Of a stretch of 57,310 nucleotides of DNA, positions 16,889 through 27,006 are shown piece by piece. This DNA comes from Anaeroplasma sp902783745 (lineage in GTDB: Bacteria > Bacillota_I > Bacilli_A > Acholeplasmatales > Anaeroplasmataceae): assembly GCA_946617655.1 (NCBI GenBank), contig CAMOKL010000006.1, forward strand, positions 1 to 57,310, in the 5' to 3' direction. Under the pieces are notes generated by a model that searched no databases, was not told where the DNA came from, and worked only from the letters and a program-made list of their open reading frames with translations. Numbering within the stretch: the first letter of the stretch is position 1; every line of letters starts with the position of its first letter. Made by a program: the position numbers and the translations under genes.

Positions 16889-18055
16889 TTATATTTTTTT
16901 AAGTTTTACCTTACCAGTAAATGACTTACTAAATCTAGCACAAGCTTCTTCTGCATCCTTATAACCATTTTGTGCAGCCAATCTATACCACTTAAATGCA
17001 TCATCCAAATTAACATTAGATACACCAATACCATTTTCTAAGCAGTCACCTAAACGATACATAGCGTAAGCATCACCAGCTTCTGCAGCCTTTGTCCACC
17101 AAGTCTTTGCAGTAACTAGGTCAACCATAACTGTTTTATCGGATGGGTCAGTTAAAATTTCTGCTAAGTGAATCATAGCATCAACATTTCCATCTTCAGC
17201 CGCTTTTGTCCACCATTGTACTGCTAAAGTATTATCATGAATAATACCCTCACCTGAATGGTAAGATTCAGCTAATGCATTTTCAGCCTCAGGATTTCCT
17301 GCCTTAGCAGCAATCTGATAAAGCTCTAATGCGTGCTTAGTATCCTTTTGTACACCATTACCCATATCATATCTTCTACCTAATGCAACCTGAGCTGGTG
17401 CGAAGTTTTGCTTTGAAGCTTCCTCTAAATAGAATACTGCTAAAGGAGTAGATTGTGTAATTCCTTTACCTTCACTATAATATTCTGATAATTTATATTG
17501 AGATTCTGCATCCTTATTTTTTGCGCCTGCAAGGAATAATGTTGCAGCGCCATGGAAGTTTCCTAAAATTTCATAACATTTACCAGCTTCTCTTTGTGCT
17601 TCTACAATACCTTGGTTTGCAGCATGCACTAACCACTGTGCAGCTCTTGGTACATCTTTTGTAATACCTTCACCATTCATATATGCTACACCTAAATAAT
17701 ATTGGCTTAATGGATGAGCATATTTTGCTGCTTCAGTAAACCATGCAACAGCTTGGAATAATTCTTGCTTTACACCTTCGCCTCTTAAGTAGCATAAACC
17801 AACCATATATTCAGCTTCAGTAACTCTTCTTGTTGCTGCTTTCATATATAATTCAAAAGCTCTTTTTAAATCCTTAACAACACCATGACCATTATAATAT
17901 AGATTTCCTAAATAATAAGCGGCATTGTAATTTGATTCGTCGTTTTTAACAACTAATTCTAAGAAGTTTGCTGCTTCCTTAAAGTTGCCCTCGTTATATA
18001 ATTCTATGGCTCTTTTATATACACTGACATATTTATTAATTTTATATTCAGGCAT
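16889..18055 (-). CDS. Sel1-like repeat protein
   Basis: A 388-residue cytoplasmic protein made almost wholly of Sel1-like repeats, TPR relatives of about 36 residues with A..LG..Y..G.GV..D...A...Y..AA patterns. About nine copies can be read. Such solenoids are protein-binding adaptors. No enzyme domain or signal peptide is visible. It lies between rpoC (with terminator) and the rplK promoter, which is unusual for this locus and gives no clue to function. ATG at 18055 follows GGGGTGAT. An upstream TTG in frame is less likely. Confidence 0.85.
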   Translation of the reverse strand: MPEYKINKYVSVYKRAIELYNEGNFKEAANFLELVVKNDESNYNAAYYLGNLYYNGHGVVKDLKRAFELYMKAATRRVTEAEYMVGLCYLRGEGVKQELFQAVAWFTEAAKYAHPLSQYYLGVAYMNGEGITKDVPRAAQWLVHAANQGIVEAQREAGKCYEILGNFHGAATLFLAGAKNKDAESQYKLSEYYSEGKGITQSTPLAVFYLEEASKQNFAPAQVALGRRYDMGNGVQKDTKHALELYQIAAKAGNPEAENALAESYHSGEGIIHDNTLAVQWWTKAAEDGNVDAMIHLAEILTDPSDKTVMVDLVTAKTWWTKAAEAGDAYAMYRLGDCLENGIGVSNVNLDDAFKWYRLAAQNGYKDAEEACARFSKSFTGKVKLKKI

Positions 18056-18122
18056 ACCATCACCCCACAATTATTTTTTAATCATTAAATATATTTTAAC
18101 TTAATATCTTATTAAATACAAG

Positions 18123-18159
18123 AAAAAAGGGCAGGATTTCACAAATGCGGAAATCCTGC
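18123..18159 (-). terminator. Strong terminator of rpoBC
   Basis: Minus strand GCAGGATTTC / GAAATCCTGC, 10 pairs with a 9-base loop, then CCTTTTTTC. It separates rpoC from the Sel1 gene. Confidence 0.92.
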
Positions 18160-18180
18160 ACCAATTATTTATTATATTAA

Positions 18181-21100
18181 TTAGTCAAGTTCAGATAAAT
18201 CTGTATCAACATGTTCAGCATCGAAATCTGATTCATCATCATTATCCTTAATGATATCTAAATAAGATTCATGACTTTCAGCATCACTTAGAGCCTTTGC
18301 ATAAACATTATCATTTAAATCTTCTGGAGCATGAGGACATTCAAATGACTCTTCTTGTAAAATACCAGTACCAGCAGGGATTAAACCACCGATAATTGTA
18401 TTTTCCTTTAATCCTTCAAGATCATCAACAGCAGATTCAATAGCAGCTGTAGTTAATACTCTTGTAGTTTCCTGGAATGAAGATGCAGATAAGAATGAAT
18501 CAGAACCTAACGCAGCCTTAGTAATACCTAATAGCATTTGCTTACCAACAGGTAATTCACTACCATCAGCTAAAGCCTTGTCAACTGCACGCTTGAATGT
18601 ATGTACAGATACAGAATGTCCTGGTAATAAATCAGAACCACCTTCTGTAATAACTGAAATCTTTCTCATCATTTGACGTACGATAATTTCGATATGCTTA
18701 TCAGAAATTTCAACGTCCTGAGCACGGTAAACCTTTTGTACTTCATCAACAATATAACGTTGTGCAGCTTCTGCGTTTAAGATTCTTAAGATATCCTTTG
18801 GATTTAAAGAACCCTTAACTAATGGCTTACCACGACGAATCTTAGATCCAACTGAGATTTCACCATCATATAATTCAGCAGTAGCATCAACCTTATATGA
18901 AACTTCTCTTTGGTCAGCACTATCTTCATCAACAATAGTGATTACACGACCAGCCTTAGTCATTTCAATCTTCTTGATTGTACCATTTACTTCACTCATC
19001 TTAGCAAGACCCTTAGGTTTTCTTGCTTCAAATAATTCCTGAACTCTTGGAAGACCTTGTGTAATATCGGCTGCACTGGCAACACCACCAGTATGGAAAG
19101 TACGCATTGTTAACTGTGTACCTGGTTCACCAATTGACTGAGCGGCAATAACACCAACAGCTTCACCTACTTCAACCATCTTGTTAGTTGCAAGGTTTCT
19201 ACCATAACACTTAACACAAACGCCAGTCTTGCAAGCACATGTTAAGTTTGTACGAATACATACTTCTTCAATACCTGCATTATCAATAGCCTTTGCTTGA
19301 GCTTCTTCAATTAATTCATTTCTTCTTGCAATAATTTCACCAGTTAATGGGTTTTCGATATCTCTTGCAGCGAAACGACCTAATGCACGTTGACCAACTG
19401 TAACGATAGTCTTAGGATCACCATTAGTCATTTGTACAACTGCACGTACTGTAAATCCATTTTCAGTACCACAATCTTCGCTTGATACTACAACATTTTG
19501 TGATACATCTACTAATCTACGAGTTAAGTAACCAGATTCAGCTGTCTTTAAGGCAGTATCTGTTGAACCCTTACGAGCACCGTGTGTAGAAATGAAGAAT
19601 TCTGCAACTGATAGACCTTCACGGAAGTTTGCCTTAACTGGAACTTCGATGATATCACCAACTGTGTTGTTCATTAAACCACGCATTCCGGCTAACTGTG
19701 AGAAGTTAGAAGATGAACCACGGGAACCTGAGTCACCCATGATGTAAATACCGTTTGATTTATGCTTAGAAAGTTCTTTCCAAAGACCTTTTTCAATTTC
19801 TGAACGAGCAGATTCCCATTCAGCTTGAACTTGCATCTTACGTTCTGTATCTGTAATAAGACCCATTTCGTAATACTTAGTGATTTGAGCAACCTTCTTA
19901 TCACCAGCAGCAATTCTAGCATCCTTACCCTCGTACTTTAATACGTCGGCCATAGAAATTGAAATACCTGAAATTGTTGAATACTTATATCCTAAATTCT
20001 TAATAGCATCAAGTGTTGCTGATGTCATTGTTGTAGGATATCTCTTAAATACTTCTGCAATAACTCTTATGATATTCTTCTTCTTGAATGGGTTAGTAAC
20101 ATCTCTTGCAATGAATTCATCATAAGACTTCTTCATATCTTCAGCACTAACCTTATCGCCTGACTTATATCCTTCAGTATAACCTAAGAAATATCTTTCA
20201 GGTGTCTTATCATAATAATCATTATCCTTTGCATAGTCATTTAAGTATGTCATATCAGTTGGAAGGATGTTATTGAAAATCATCTTACCAACAGTTGTAA
20301 ATAAATACTTAGATGGTAATGCATTTAAAGACTTATGCTTGTCTGGTCCTACAATCTTTTCAATCATGAATTCTACATTAACAAAAATTCTTGTATGTAG
20401 AGTAATGATGTTGTTCTTGTAAGCCATATATGCTTCATCAAAATTATTATAGAAGTGTCCTTCGTTTTCTTCACCCTTAACTTCAGTAGTTAAATAATAG
20501 TTACCTAAAATCATATCCTGTGAAGGAGTAACTACTGGCTTACCATCCTTAGGGTTTAGGATGTTGTTGCAAGCTAACATTAATAATCTTGCTTCAGCTT
20601 GAGCCTCTTGAGATAGAGGTACGTGGATAGCCATCTGGTCACCATCGAAGTCGGCATTGAATGGTGTACATACTAATGGGTGAAGACGAATAGCCTTACC
20701 TTCAATTAATACTGGTTCGAATGCTTGAATACCTAATCTGTGTAGAGTAGGGGCACGGTTTAATAGAACTGGATGTTCTCTTATAACCTCTTCTAGGATA
20801 TTCCAAACTGAGTTATCTTGGTTATCACATAACTTATTAGCTGCTGCTAAAGTTATATGTTGTTCATTAATTATTTCTCTTAATACGAATGGTTTAAATA
20901 ATGTTAAAGCCATTTCCTTAGGAATACCGCATTGATACATCTTTAATGATGGACCAACAACGATAACTGAACGTCCTGAATAGTCAACACGCTTACCTAA
21001 TAAGTTTTGACGGAAACGTCCTTGCTTACCACGTAACATATCTGATAAGCTCTTTAACTTATGAGCCTTATCAATTGCAGACTTCTTACCTCTCTTAGAG

Positions 21101-21993
21101 TTATCGATTAATGAGTCTACAGCTTCTTGTAGCATACGCTTTTCATTCTTAGTAATAAGATGTGGAGCGTGTACTTCATATTGCTTCTTTAAACGGTTGT
21201 TACGGTTTAAGATACGTCTATATAAGTCGTTTAAGTCAGTTGTTGCGAAACGACCACCATCAAGTGGTACCATTGGTCTTAAGCTTGGTGGTAATACTGG
21301 TAATACAGTTAAAATCATCCATTCTGGCTTGTTATCAGATCTTAAGAATGCTTCAACAACTTCTAGCTGCTTAATAACCTTATCACGCTTTTGCTTAGAT
21401 GAGCTCTTAAGCTTAGCTCTTAACTTCTTATCCATAGCTTCAAGATCTAGCTTAGATAATAATTCCTTAATAGCTTCAGCACCAGTCATAGCCTTAAACT
21501 GTCCTGGATACTTCATCATTAATTCTTCATATCTAGATTCAGAAATTACTGCATTCTTAGGTAATTCAGCCTTAGGAAGCTTAGAATCAACAACGATATA
21601 TGAAGCTAGGTATACAACCTCTTCTAAATCCTTGTTCTTTAATTGTAATAATGTTGCAAGTGGAGATGGAGAATTTCTTAAGAACCAAGTATGAACTACT
21701 GGAGCCGCAAGAGTAATGTGACCCATTCTCTCACGTCTTACCTTAGCCTCAGTAATTTCTACACCACACTTTTCACAAATCTTACCCTTGTCAGTAGATC
21801 TCTTAGATTTACCACAAGCACATTGATAATCCTTTGTAGGTCCGAAAATCTTTTCACAGAATAATCCATCTGGTTCTGGTTTTAAAGTACGATAGTTAAT
21901 TGTTTCGTGCTTTAAAACTTCACCATGTGACCATGAATAAATTTCTTCAGGAGATGCTAGACCAATTTTGAAATATTTATATTGCTTACTCAT
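18181..21993 (-). CDS. rpoC: RNA polymerase beta' subunit
   Basis: A 1270-residue large catalytic subunit. The Mg-binding active site is NADFDGDQMA (Asp448, Asp450, Asp452). The N-terminal zinc finger has CACGKS...CEKCG and the second zinc site has CACKTGVCVKC. The trigger-loop region LTMRTFHTGGVA is intact. Length is slightly above B. subtilis RpoC (1199), with an acidic C-terminal tail. It starts 17 bases after rpoB and ends at a strong terminator, so rpoBC form one operon. Confidence 0.98.
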   Translation of the reverse strand: MSKQYKYFKIGLASPEEIYSWSHGEVLKHETINYRTLKPEPDGLFCEKIFGPTKDYQCACGKSKRSTDKGKICEKCGVEITEAKVRRERMGHITLAAPVVHTWFLRNSPSPLATLLQLKNKDLEEVVYLASYIVVDSKLPKAELPKNAVISESRYEELMMKYPGQFKAMTGAEAIKELLSKLDLEAMDKKLRAKLKSSSKQKRDKVIKQLEVVEAFLRSDNKPEWMILTVLPVLPPSLRPMVPLDGGRFATTDLNDLYRRILNRNNRLKKQYEVHAPHLITKNEKRMLQEAVDSLIDNSKRGKKSAIDKAHKLKSLSDMLRGKQGRFRQNLLGKRVDYSGRSVIVVGPSLKMYQCGIPKEMALTLFKPFVLREIINEQHITLAAANKLCDNQDNSVWNILEEVIREHPVLLNRAPTLHRLGIQAFEPVLIEGKAIRLHPLVCTPFNADFDGDQMAIHVPLSQEAQAEARLLMLACNNILNPKDGKPVVTPSQDMILGNYYLTTEVKGEENEGHFYNNFDEAYMAYKNNIITLHTRIFVNVEFMIEKIVGPDKHKSLNALPSKYLFTTVGKMIFNNILPTDMTYLNDYAKDNDYYDKTPERYFLGYTEGYKSGDKVSAEDMKKSYDEFIARDVTNPFKKKNIIRVIAEVFKRYPTTMTSATLDAIKNLGYKYSTISGISISMADVLKYEGKDARIAAGDKKVAQITKYYEMGLITDTERKMQVQAEWESARSEIEKGLWKELSKHKSNGIYIMGDSGSRGSSSNFSQLAGMRGLMNNTVGDIIEVPVKANFREGLSVAEFFISTHGARKGSTDTALKTAESGYLTRRLVDVSQNVVVSSEDCGTENGFTVRAVVQMTNGDPKTIVTVGQRALGRFAARDIENPLTGEIIARRNELIEEAQAKAIDNAGIEEVCIRTNLTCACKTGVCVKCYGRNLATNKMVEVGEAVGVIAAQSIGEPGTQLTMRTFHTGGVASAADITQGLPRVQELFEARKPKGLAKMSEVNGTIKKIEMTKAGRVITIVDEDSADQREVSYKVDATAELYDGEISVGSKIRRGKPLVKGSLNPKDILRILNAEAAQRYIVDEVQKVYRAQDVEISDKHIEIIVRQMMRKISVITEGGSDLLPGHSVSVHTFKRAVDKALADGSELPVGKQMLLGITKAALGSDSFLSASSFQETTRVLTTAAIESAVDDLEGLKENTIIGGLIPAGTGILQEESFECPHAPEDLNDNVYAKALSDAESHESYLDIIKDNDDESDFDAEHVDTDLSELD

Positions 21994-22010
21994 ATTATCT
22001 TACATTCCTC

Positions 22011-25000
22011 CTACTTTTCATCGGCTTCTGCCATTAATTCTTCTTTAGACTTAGTTAATGAATATCTAACTCTTGGAGTTTCAACATTCTTAATCTTGAA
22101 GTCTACAATAGAACGGTTAACTTCATTTTCGCCATCCTGGTTGATTAATTCAACATGGATACCTAAAGATTGAAGTTCTCTTGTTAATACTCTGAATGAT
22201 TCAGGAATTGATGATTCAGGAATTGGCTTGCCATCAACAATTGCATCAAATGTTCTATCACGTGCAACAAGATCATCTGACTTAATAGTCATCATTTCTC
22301 TTAATGTATGTGCAGCACCATATGCTTGTAATGCCCAAACTTCCATTTCACCGAAACGCTGACCACCGTTTTGAGCTTTACCACCCATTGGCTGTTGAGT
22401 AACTAATGTATACTTACCAACGTTTCTTGCATGTAACTTATCATCAACCATGTGGCTTAACTTGATGAAGTACATGATACCAACTGAAATCTTATTTTCA
22501 AATGGTTCACCACTACGTCCATCATATAATGTATACATACCATCTGCTGGCATGCCTGCATCAGCCATAGCCTGTTCAATATCTTCAATTGTAGCACCAT
22601 CGAATGCTGGTGTTGCAACCTTAACGCCTAATTTCTTAGCTGCGATACCTAAATGTAATTCTAGTACCTGTCCAATGTTCATACGAGAAGGAACGCCTTG
22701 TGGGTTAAGCATGATGTCGATAGGACGACCATCTGCTGAGAATGGCATATCTTCAACTGGTAAAATGTTAGAAATAACACCCTTATTACCATGACGACCA
22801 GCCATCTTATCACCGACTTGAATCTTTCTCTTCTGTAAAATGAATACTCTTACTACTTCATTAACTGTAGGATTTAAAGAGTCATCCTTCTTTCCATCTG
22901 GTCCCTTCTTATAGAAGTGTTGAATTGATTGAACAACTCCTCCACCACCATGAGGAACACGTAAAGATGAATCCTTAACATCACGGCTCTTTTCACCGAA
23001 AATCTGTAATAATAGCTTTTCTTCTGGAGTTGGGTCAGTTTGTCCCTTAGGAGTAGTCTTACCAACAAGAATATCTCCTTCCTTAACTTCTGTACCAACT
23101 CTTACGATACCATATTCATCTAAGTTCTTCTTAGCATCATCACCAACGTTAGGAATTTCACGAGTGAATTCTTCAGGTCCTAACTTAGTGTCTCTTGCTT
23201 CAATATCATAATCTTCAATATGTAATGAAGTATAAACATCATCATATACCATTCTTTCTGACATGATAACGGCATCCTCGAAGTTATATCCTTCCCATGT
23301 CATGAATGCGATACGTACGTTTCTACCTAATGCTAATTCTCCATCCTTCATTGATTGACCATCAGCAATAACATCACCACGTTCTATTACTTCGCCAGCC
23401 TTAACGATTGGACGTTGAATAATTGCAGTAGATGAGTTTGAACGTAAGAATTGATATAAATCATACTTACGAGTATCTCCTGATGTTTCCTTAACAACAA
23501 TCTTCTTAGCATCAACATATTCTACAACACCATCGCCTAAAGCGCATAATGCTGCACCTGAGTCCTTTGCAGCTCTATATTCCATACCAGTACCAACAAT
23601 TGGTGATTCTGGTGCGATAATAGGTACTGCCTGACGTTGCATGTTTGCACCCATTAGGGCACGAGTTGCGTCATCGTGTTCAAGGAATGGAACGCATGAT
23701 GCGGCAACTGATACAATCTGTCTTGGAGCAACGTCCATGTAGTCAACTTCTTGTCTTGATACCATTTCTGTTTCAAGATCACGACGACCGATAATTGTTT
23801 CATCAGCGATATAGAATCTATCGCCTCTTACTTCTAGCTTAGTTGATGCAGCTGCAATAACCTTGCCATCTTCATCGAATGCAGTTAAGTATTCGATTTC
23901 AGCATCATCCATTGCTAAATTAGTAACATATTCATTCTTCTTATCATCAAAATCAGTAACCTCTTTTGACTTGAAATATGTTTCACCATTTTCATCCTTA
24001 TATGCCTTGAAATATGGAGCTTCAATGAATCCATACTTATCAATCTTAGCATAAGATGCAAGTGATGTAATTAAACCTACTGATGGACCTTCTGGTGTTT
24101 CAATTGGGCACATACGTCCATAGTGTGAGTTATGAACGTCACGTACTTCTGTACCAGCACGGTCTCTTTGGATACCACCACTACCTAACGCAGAAATTCT
24201 TCTCTTTTGAGTAATTTCAGCAAGTGGGTTAATTTGGTCCATGAATTGTGATAATTGAGATGAACCAAAGAATTCCTTTAATGTAGATGTTAAAGGCTTA
24301 ATATTAATAAGGTTAGATGGAGTTGCCTTTTCTGTTTCAGTTAAAGACATTCTATCCTTAATATTCTTCTTAAGCTTACCGAATCCTACTCTGAATTGGT
24401 TTCTTAATAATTCGCCAATTAATCTTAAACGTCTATTTCCTAGGTTATCGATATCATCAATATTACCAGCACCCTGATATAAATTAATGAAATATGAAAT
24501 AGATGCAAAAATATCTGATAATGTAATATGTAATGCAGTTTCTCTTTGGTCATTACCAACGATCTTAACTTCCTTAACATCGTCACCGTTAACTACATCA
24601 ACATATAAAATTTCTTGATATGGATCTTTAGAACGTGAAGTTGAATCTGGAGTATCATAAATATCAGAATCAAATATGTTATTGCAATTAACTTGATAAC
24701 GGAATCCGCTTCTTGCCTTCTTTAAAGTTTCTAAAACGTCTCCTTCAACTCTTTCTCCCTTAGATGCAATAACTTGACCCTTTTCAAATAAGATTTCACC
24801 TGTTTCATCATCGAAAACATCATCGCATGCGATAACATCACGTGATAAGATTAAACCCTTTGCTCTTTGTAAAACATCAAGCTTTACATTGAACTTGAAA
24901 CGACCAACTTCTTGTAAATCATATTTTTCGCCATTGAATAGCTTATCAGCAATACCAATTCTTGAACCTTCAACTGGAGCTGCTTCACCTTGACGTAATT

Positions 25001-25745
25001 TAGAATATAATTCTGTTGCACCATATTCACTATTAATTTCTTGGCCCTTAGCTAATGAAGTTTCCTTTTCATAAGTATCCTTAAAGAAATCCTTAGTACC
25101 GAATAATTCTTCAATTTCTTCATTAGAGCTTAAACCGAATGCTCTTAACATAGTTGTAAGAGGAACCTTCTTAGAACGGTCAAGCTTACCATAGAAAATA
25201 TTTCTTGAACCTGCTTCATATTCTAACCAAGCACCACGTGTTGGGAATATTTGTGCAGAGAACTTTGTATCTCCTGTCTTCTTATCAATGTCTTTTGAAT
25301 AATAAACACCTGCAGAACGGATAATCTGTGAAATGATAACACGTTCAGCACCATTGATAATGAATGTACCAACTGGAGTCATGAAAGGGATATCACCCAT
25401 AAATAATTCATTTTCCACACTTGTACCTGTTTGTGCATTTTCAAGACGAACCATAACCTTTAATGGTCTAGAATAATTTGTTCTTCTTAATCTTGATTCA
25501 ACAACAGAATACTTTGGATCTTCGAAATGACATGCACCAAAATAAAGTTTTAAATCTTGATTTGTTGATGAAATAGGAGAGATGTCTTCTAATAATTTTT
25601 CAAGTCCTGAATCAACGAATTCCTGAAATGACTTAGTCTGAATTTCGATTAGATCAGGTACATCTACTCTACTTCTGATTTTTGAGTAATTACGTCTTTT
25701 TGACTTTTTACCAAAATCTTCGACTCTGTAACCTACGTTTGCCAT
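22011..25745 (-). CDS. rpoB: RNA polymerase beta subunit
   Basis: A 1244-residue second large subunit. The fork and rifampicin-pocket region reads FFGSSQLSQFMDQINPLAEI then TQKRRISALGSGG. The E. coli His526 equivalent is Gln (residue 513 here), Asn518 is Ile and Pro535 is Ser. GDKMAGRHGNKGVIS and the C-terminal clamp MVDDKLHARN are normal. ATG at 25745 gives the N-terminus MANVGYRVEDFG, which lines up with B. subtilis. An in-frame TTG eleven codons earlier is also preceded by AAAGGA and cannot be excluded. It has its own promoter and a leader of about 190 bases. Confidence 0.97.
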   Translation of the reverse strand: MANVGYRVEDFGKKSKRRNYSKIRSRVDVPDLIEIQTKSFQEFVDSGLEKLLEDISPISSTNQDLKLYFGACHFEDPKYSVVESRLRRTNYSRPLKVMVRLENAQTGTSVENELFMGDIPFMTPVGTFIINGAERVIISQIIRSAGVYYSKDIDKKTGDTKFSAQIFPTRGAWLEYEAGSRNIFYGKLDRSKKVPLTTMLRAFGLSSNEEIEELFGTKDFFKDTYEKETSLAKGQEINSEYGATELYSKLRQGEAAPVEGSRIGIADKLFNGEKYDLQEVGRFKFNVKLDVLQRAKGLILSRDVIACDDVFDDETGEILFEKGQVIASKGERVEGDVLETLKKARSGFRYQVNCNNIFDSDIYDTPDSTSRSKDPYQEILYVDVVNGDDVKEVKIVGNDQRETALHITLSDIFASISYFINLYQGAGNIDDIDNLGNRRLRLIGELLRNQFRVGFGKLKKNIKDRMSLTETEKATPSNLINIKPLTSTLKEFFGSSQLSQFMDQINPLAEITQKRRISALGSGGIQRDRAGTEVRDVHNSHYGRMCPIETPEGPSVGLITSLASYAKIDKYGFIEAPYFKAYKDENGETYFKSKEVTDFDDKKNEYVTNLAMDDAEIEYLTAFDEDGKVIAAASTKLEVRGDRFYIADETIIGRRDLETEMVSRQEVDYMDVAPRQIVSVAASCVPFLEHDDATRALMGANMQRQAVPIIAPESPIVGTGMEYRAAKDSGAALCALGDGVVEYVDAKKIVVKETSGDTRKYDLYQFLRSNSSTAIIQRPIVKAGEVIERGDVIADGQSMKDGELALGRNVRIAFMTWEGYNFEDAVIMSERMVYDDVYTSLHIEDYDIEARDTKLGPEEFTREIPNVGDDAKKNLDEYGIVRVGTEVKEGDILVGKTTPKGQTDPTPEEKLLLQIFGEKSRDVKDSSLRVPHGGGGVVQSIQHFYKKGPDGKKDDSLNPTVNEVVRVFILQKRKIQVGDKMAGRHGNKGVISNILPVEDMPFSADGRPIDIMLNPQGVPSRMNIGQVLELHLGIAAKKLGVKVATPAFDGATIEDIEQAMADAGMPADGMYTLYDGRSGEPFENKISVGIMYFIKLSHMVDDKLHARNVGKYTLVTQQPMGGKAQNGGQRFGEMEVWALQAYGAAHTLREMMTIKSDDLVARDRTFDAIVDGKPIPESSIPESFRVLTRELQSLGIHVELINQDGENEVNRSIVDFKIKNVETPRVRYSLTKSKEELMAEADEK

Positions 25746-25941
25746 AAGTTCTTTACCTTTGTATACTCTAATATACAATATCCTTTCGTTTTTTTTAAAC
25801 TGTCATAAGACTTCTTAACTCAAAGAGTTAAAAGGGTGTTTATAAACCTTTATTTATGGATGTCCACGAATTTATATAAAGCTATATCTATAGATATAAC
25901 TAAAAATCTTATGATTAATTAGCCATTATAGGCATTTTATA
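25746..25941 (-). promoter_or_regulatory. Long 5' leader of rpoB
   Basis: About 190 untranslated bases between the rpoB promoter and start. It contains a TTAACTC/GAGTTAA hairpin (25815-25831), a TATATCTATAGATATA palindrome, and a distant CATAAGA/TCTTATG pairing that could enclose the middle. No known riboswitch class was recognised and there is no clear T run. Regulatory function is inferred only from length and structure. Confidence 0.4.
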
Positions 25942-25970
25942 ATTATATTCCAAATGATTACAAATTTCAA
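25942..25970 (-). promoter_or_regulatory. Promoter of rpoBC
   Basis: Minus strand TTGAAA, 17 bases, TATAAT (5 of 6 and 6 of 6). The rpoB start is about 190 bases downstream. Confidence 0.8.
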
Positions 25971-26077
25971 CCACTAATTAAAAAAATATTTATATAAGAA
26001 TTTTTATATGTTTACATATAAATATATATTTAATTTATATCTTACTTTTGCTAAAATAGTACTATCGAGGTTATATT

Positions 26078-26989
26078 ATGAAAAAAGCACTACCACATAC
26101 ACTAGCATTAATAACAGTTGTTATTTGGTCATCTACATTTGTAGTTACAAAATTTTTATTAGAATCATTTTCACCAACAACAATACTTATATATCGCTTT
26201 TTTATATCTATAATATGCTTATTCTTAATATATCCAAAAATACATAAACCAAAAAGAATAAAAGACGAATTATATTTCTTAGGGGCAGGTATATCAGGTA
26301 TTACTTTATACTTCTTTTTACAAAATATGGCATTAATATATACATCATCAACTAATGTAGGTATTATTGCAGGAATAGTTCCTATGATCACTTTAATATC
26401 ATCATTTATTGTATTTAGAACACCTAAAATAACATGGAATTTTATTTTAGGATTCATTATCGCAATATCAGGTATTATCTTAATAACACTAAATGGTGTA
26501 TTTGAATTAAAGCTAAATCCCTTAGGAGATATACTTGCATTACTTGCAATGATATCTTGGGGAATATATTGTGTATTCCTAAAGAAAATACAGGATTTAG
26601 GATATTCAGGTACTGCAACAACAAGACATATAATGGAATATGGATTCATATTCCTAATACCTTTATTCTTTATAACTAAATCTGATTTTAATTTTCATGC
26701 ATTTACTAACTATAAAGTAGTATTTGCTATACTATTTCTTGCTTTATTCGCATCAACTATCGCATTCTTATTTTGGAATTATTCATGTGAAAGAATATCA
26801 GCTGTATCAACAAACATCTACTTATATTTATCTCCATTAATATCTACTTTATTCTCATTTTTATTCTTAAGTGAAAGAATAACTATATTTACAATAATAG
26901 GAATGATACTATCTGTTATTGGATTAATATTATCATCAGATTTTATAAAGAAAAAACTTGCTAAGCCTAAAGAAAATGCCTCATCCTAA
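26078..26989 (+). CDS. EamA/DMT-family transporter
   Basis: A 303-residue membrane protein with about ten spans arranged as two EamA repeats: VVIWSSTFVVTK opens the first, and LLAMISWGIYCVFLKK the second. DMT permeases move small metabolites, commonly by export, and the substrate is unknown. The last residues are basic (KKKLAKPKEN), as expected for a cytoplasmic end. It is transcribed alone, divergent from rpoB, with GAGG before ATG and a terminator whose stem holds the stop codon. Confidence 0.92.
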   Translation: MKKALPHTLALITVVIWSSTFVVTKFLLESFSPTTILIYRFFISIICLFLIYPKIHKPKRIKDELYFLGAGISGITLYFFLQNMALIYTSSTNVGIIAGIVPMITLISSFIVFRTPKITWNFILGFIIAISGIILITLNGVFELKLNPLGDILALLAMISWGIYCVFLKKIQDLGYSGTATTRHIMEYGFIFLIPLFFITKSDFNFHAFTNYKVVFAILFLALFASTIAFLFWNYSCERISAVSTNIYLYLSPLISTLFSFLFLSERITIFTIIGMILSVIGLILSSDFIKKKLAKPKENASS

Positions 26990-27006
26990 GATGAAGCATT
27001 TTTTAT
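26975..27006 (+). terminator. Terminator of the EamA transporter gene
   Basis: AATGC-C-TCATC / GATGA-A-GCATT stem with one mismatch, loop CTAA, then TTTTTT. The TAA stop is in the loop. Confidence 0.8.

Noticed and set aside
21197..21694. 165-codon open frame opposite rpoC
   Set aside because: Shadow of conserved rpoC coding sequence with no start signal.
26071..26649. 192-codon open frame opposite the EamA gene
   Set aside because: The plus-strand frame is a clear transporter with spans, RBS and terminator. The antisense frame has no such support.
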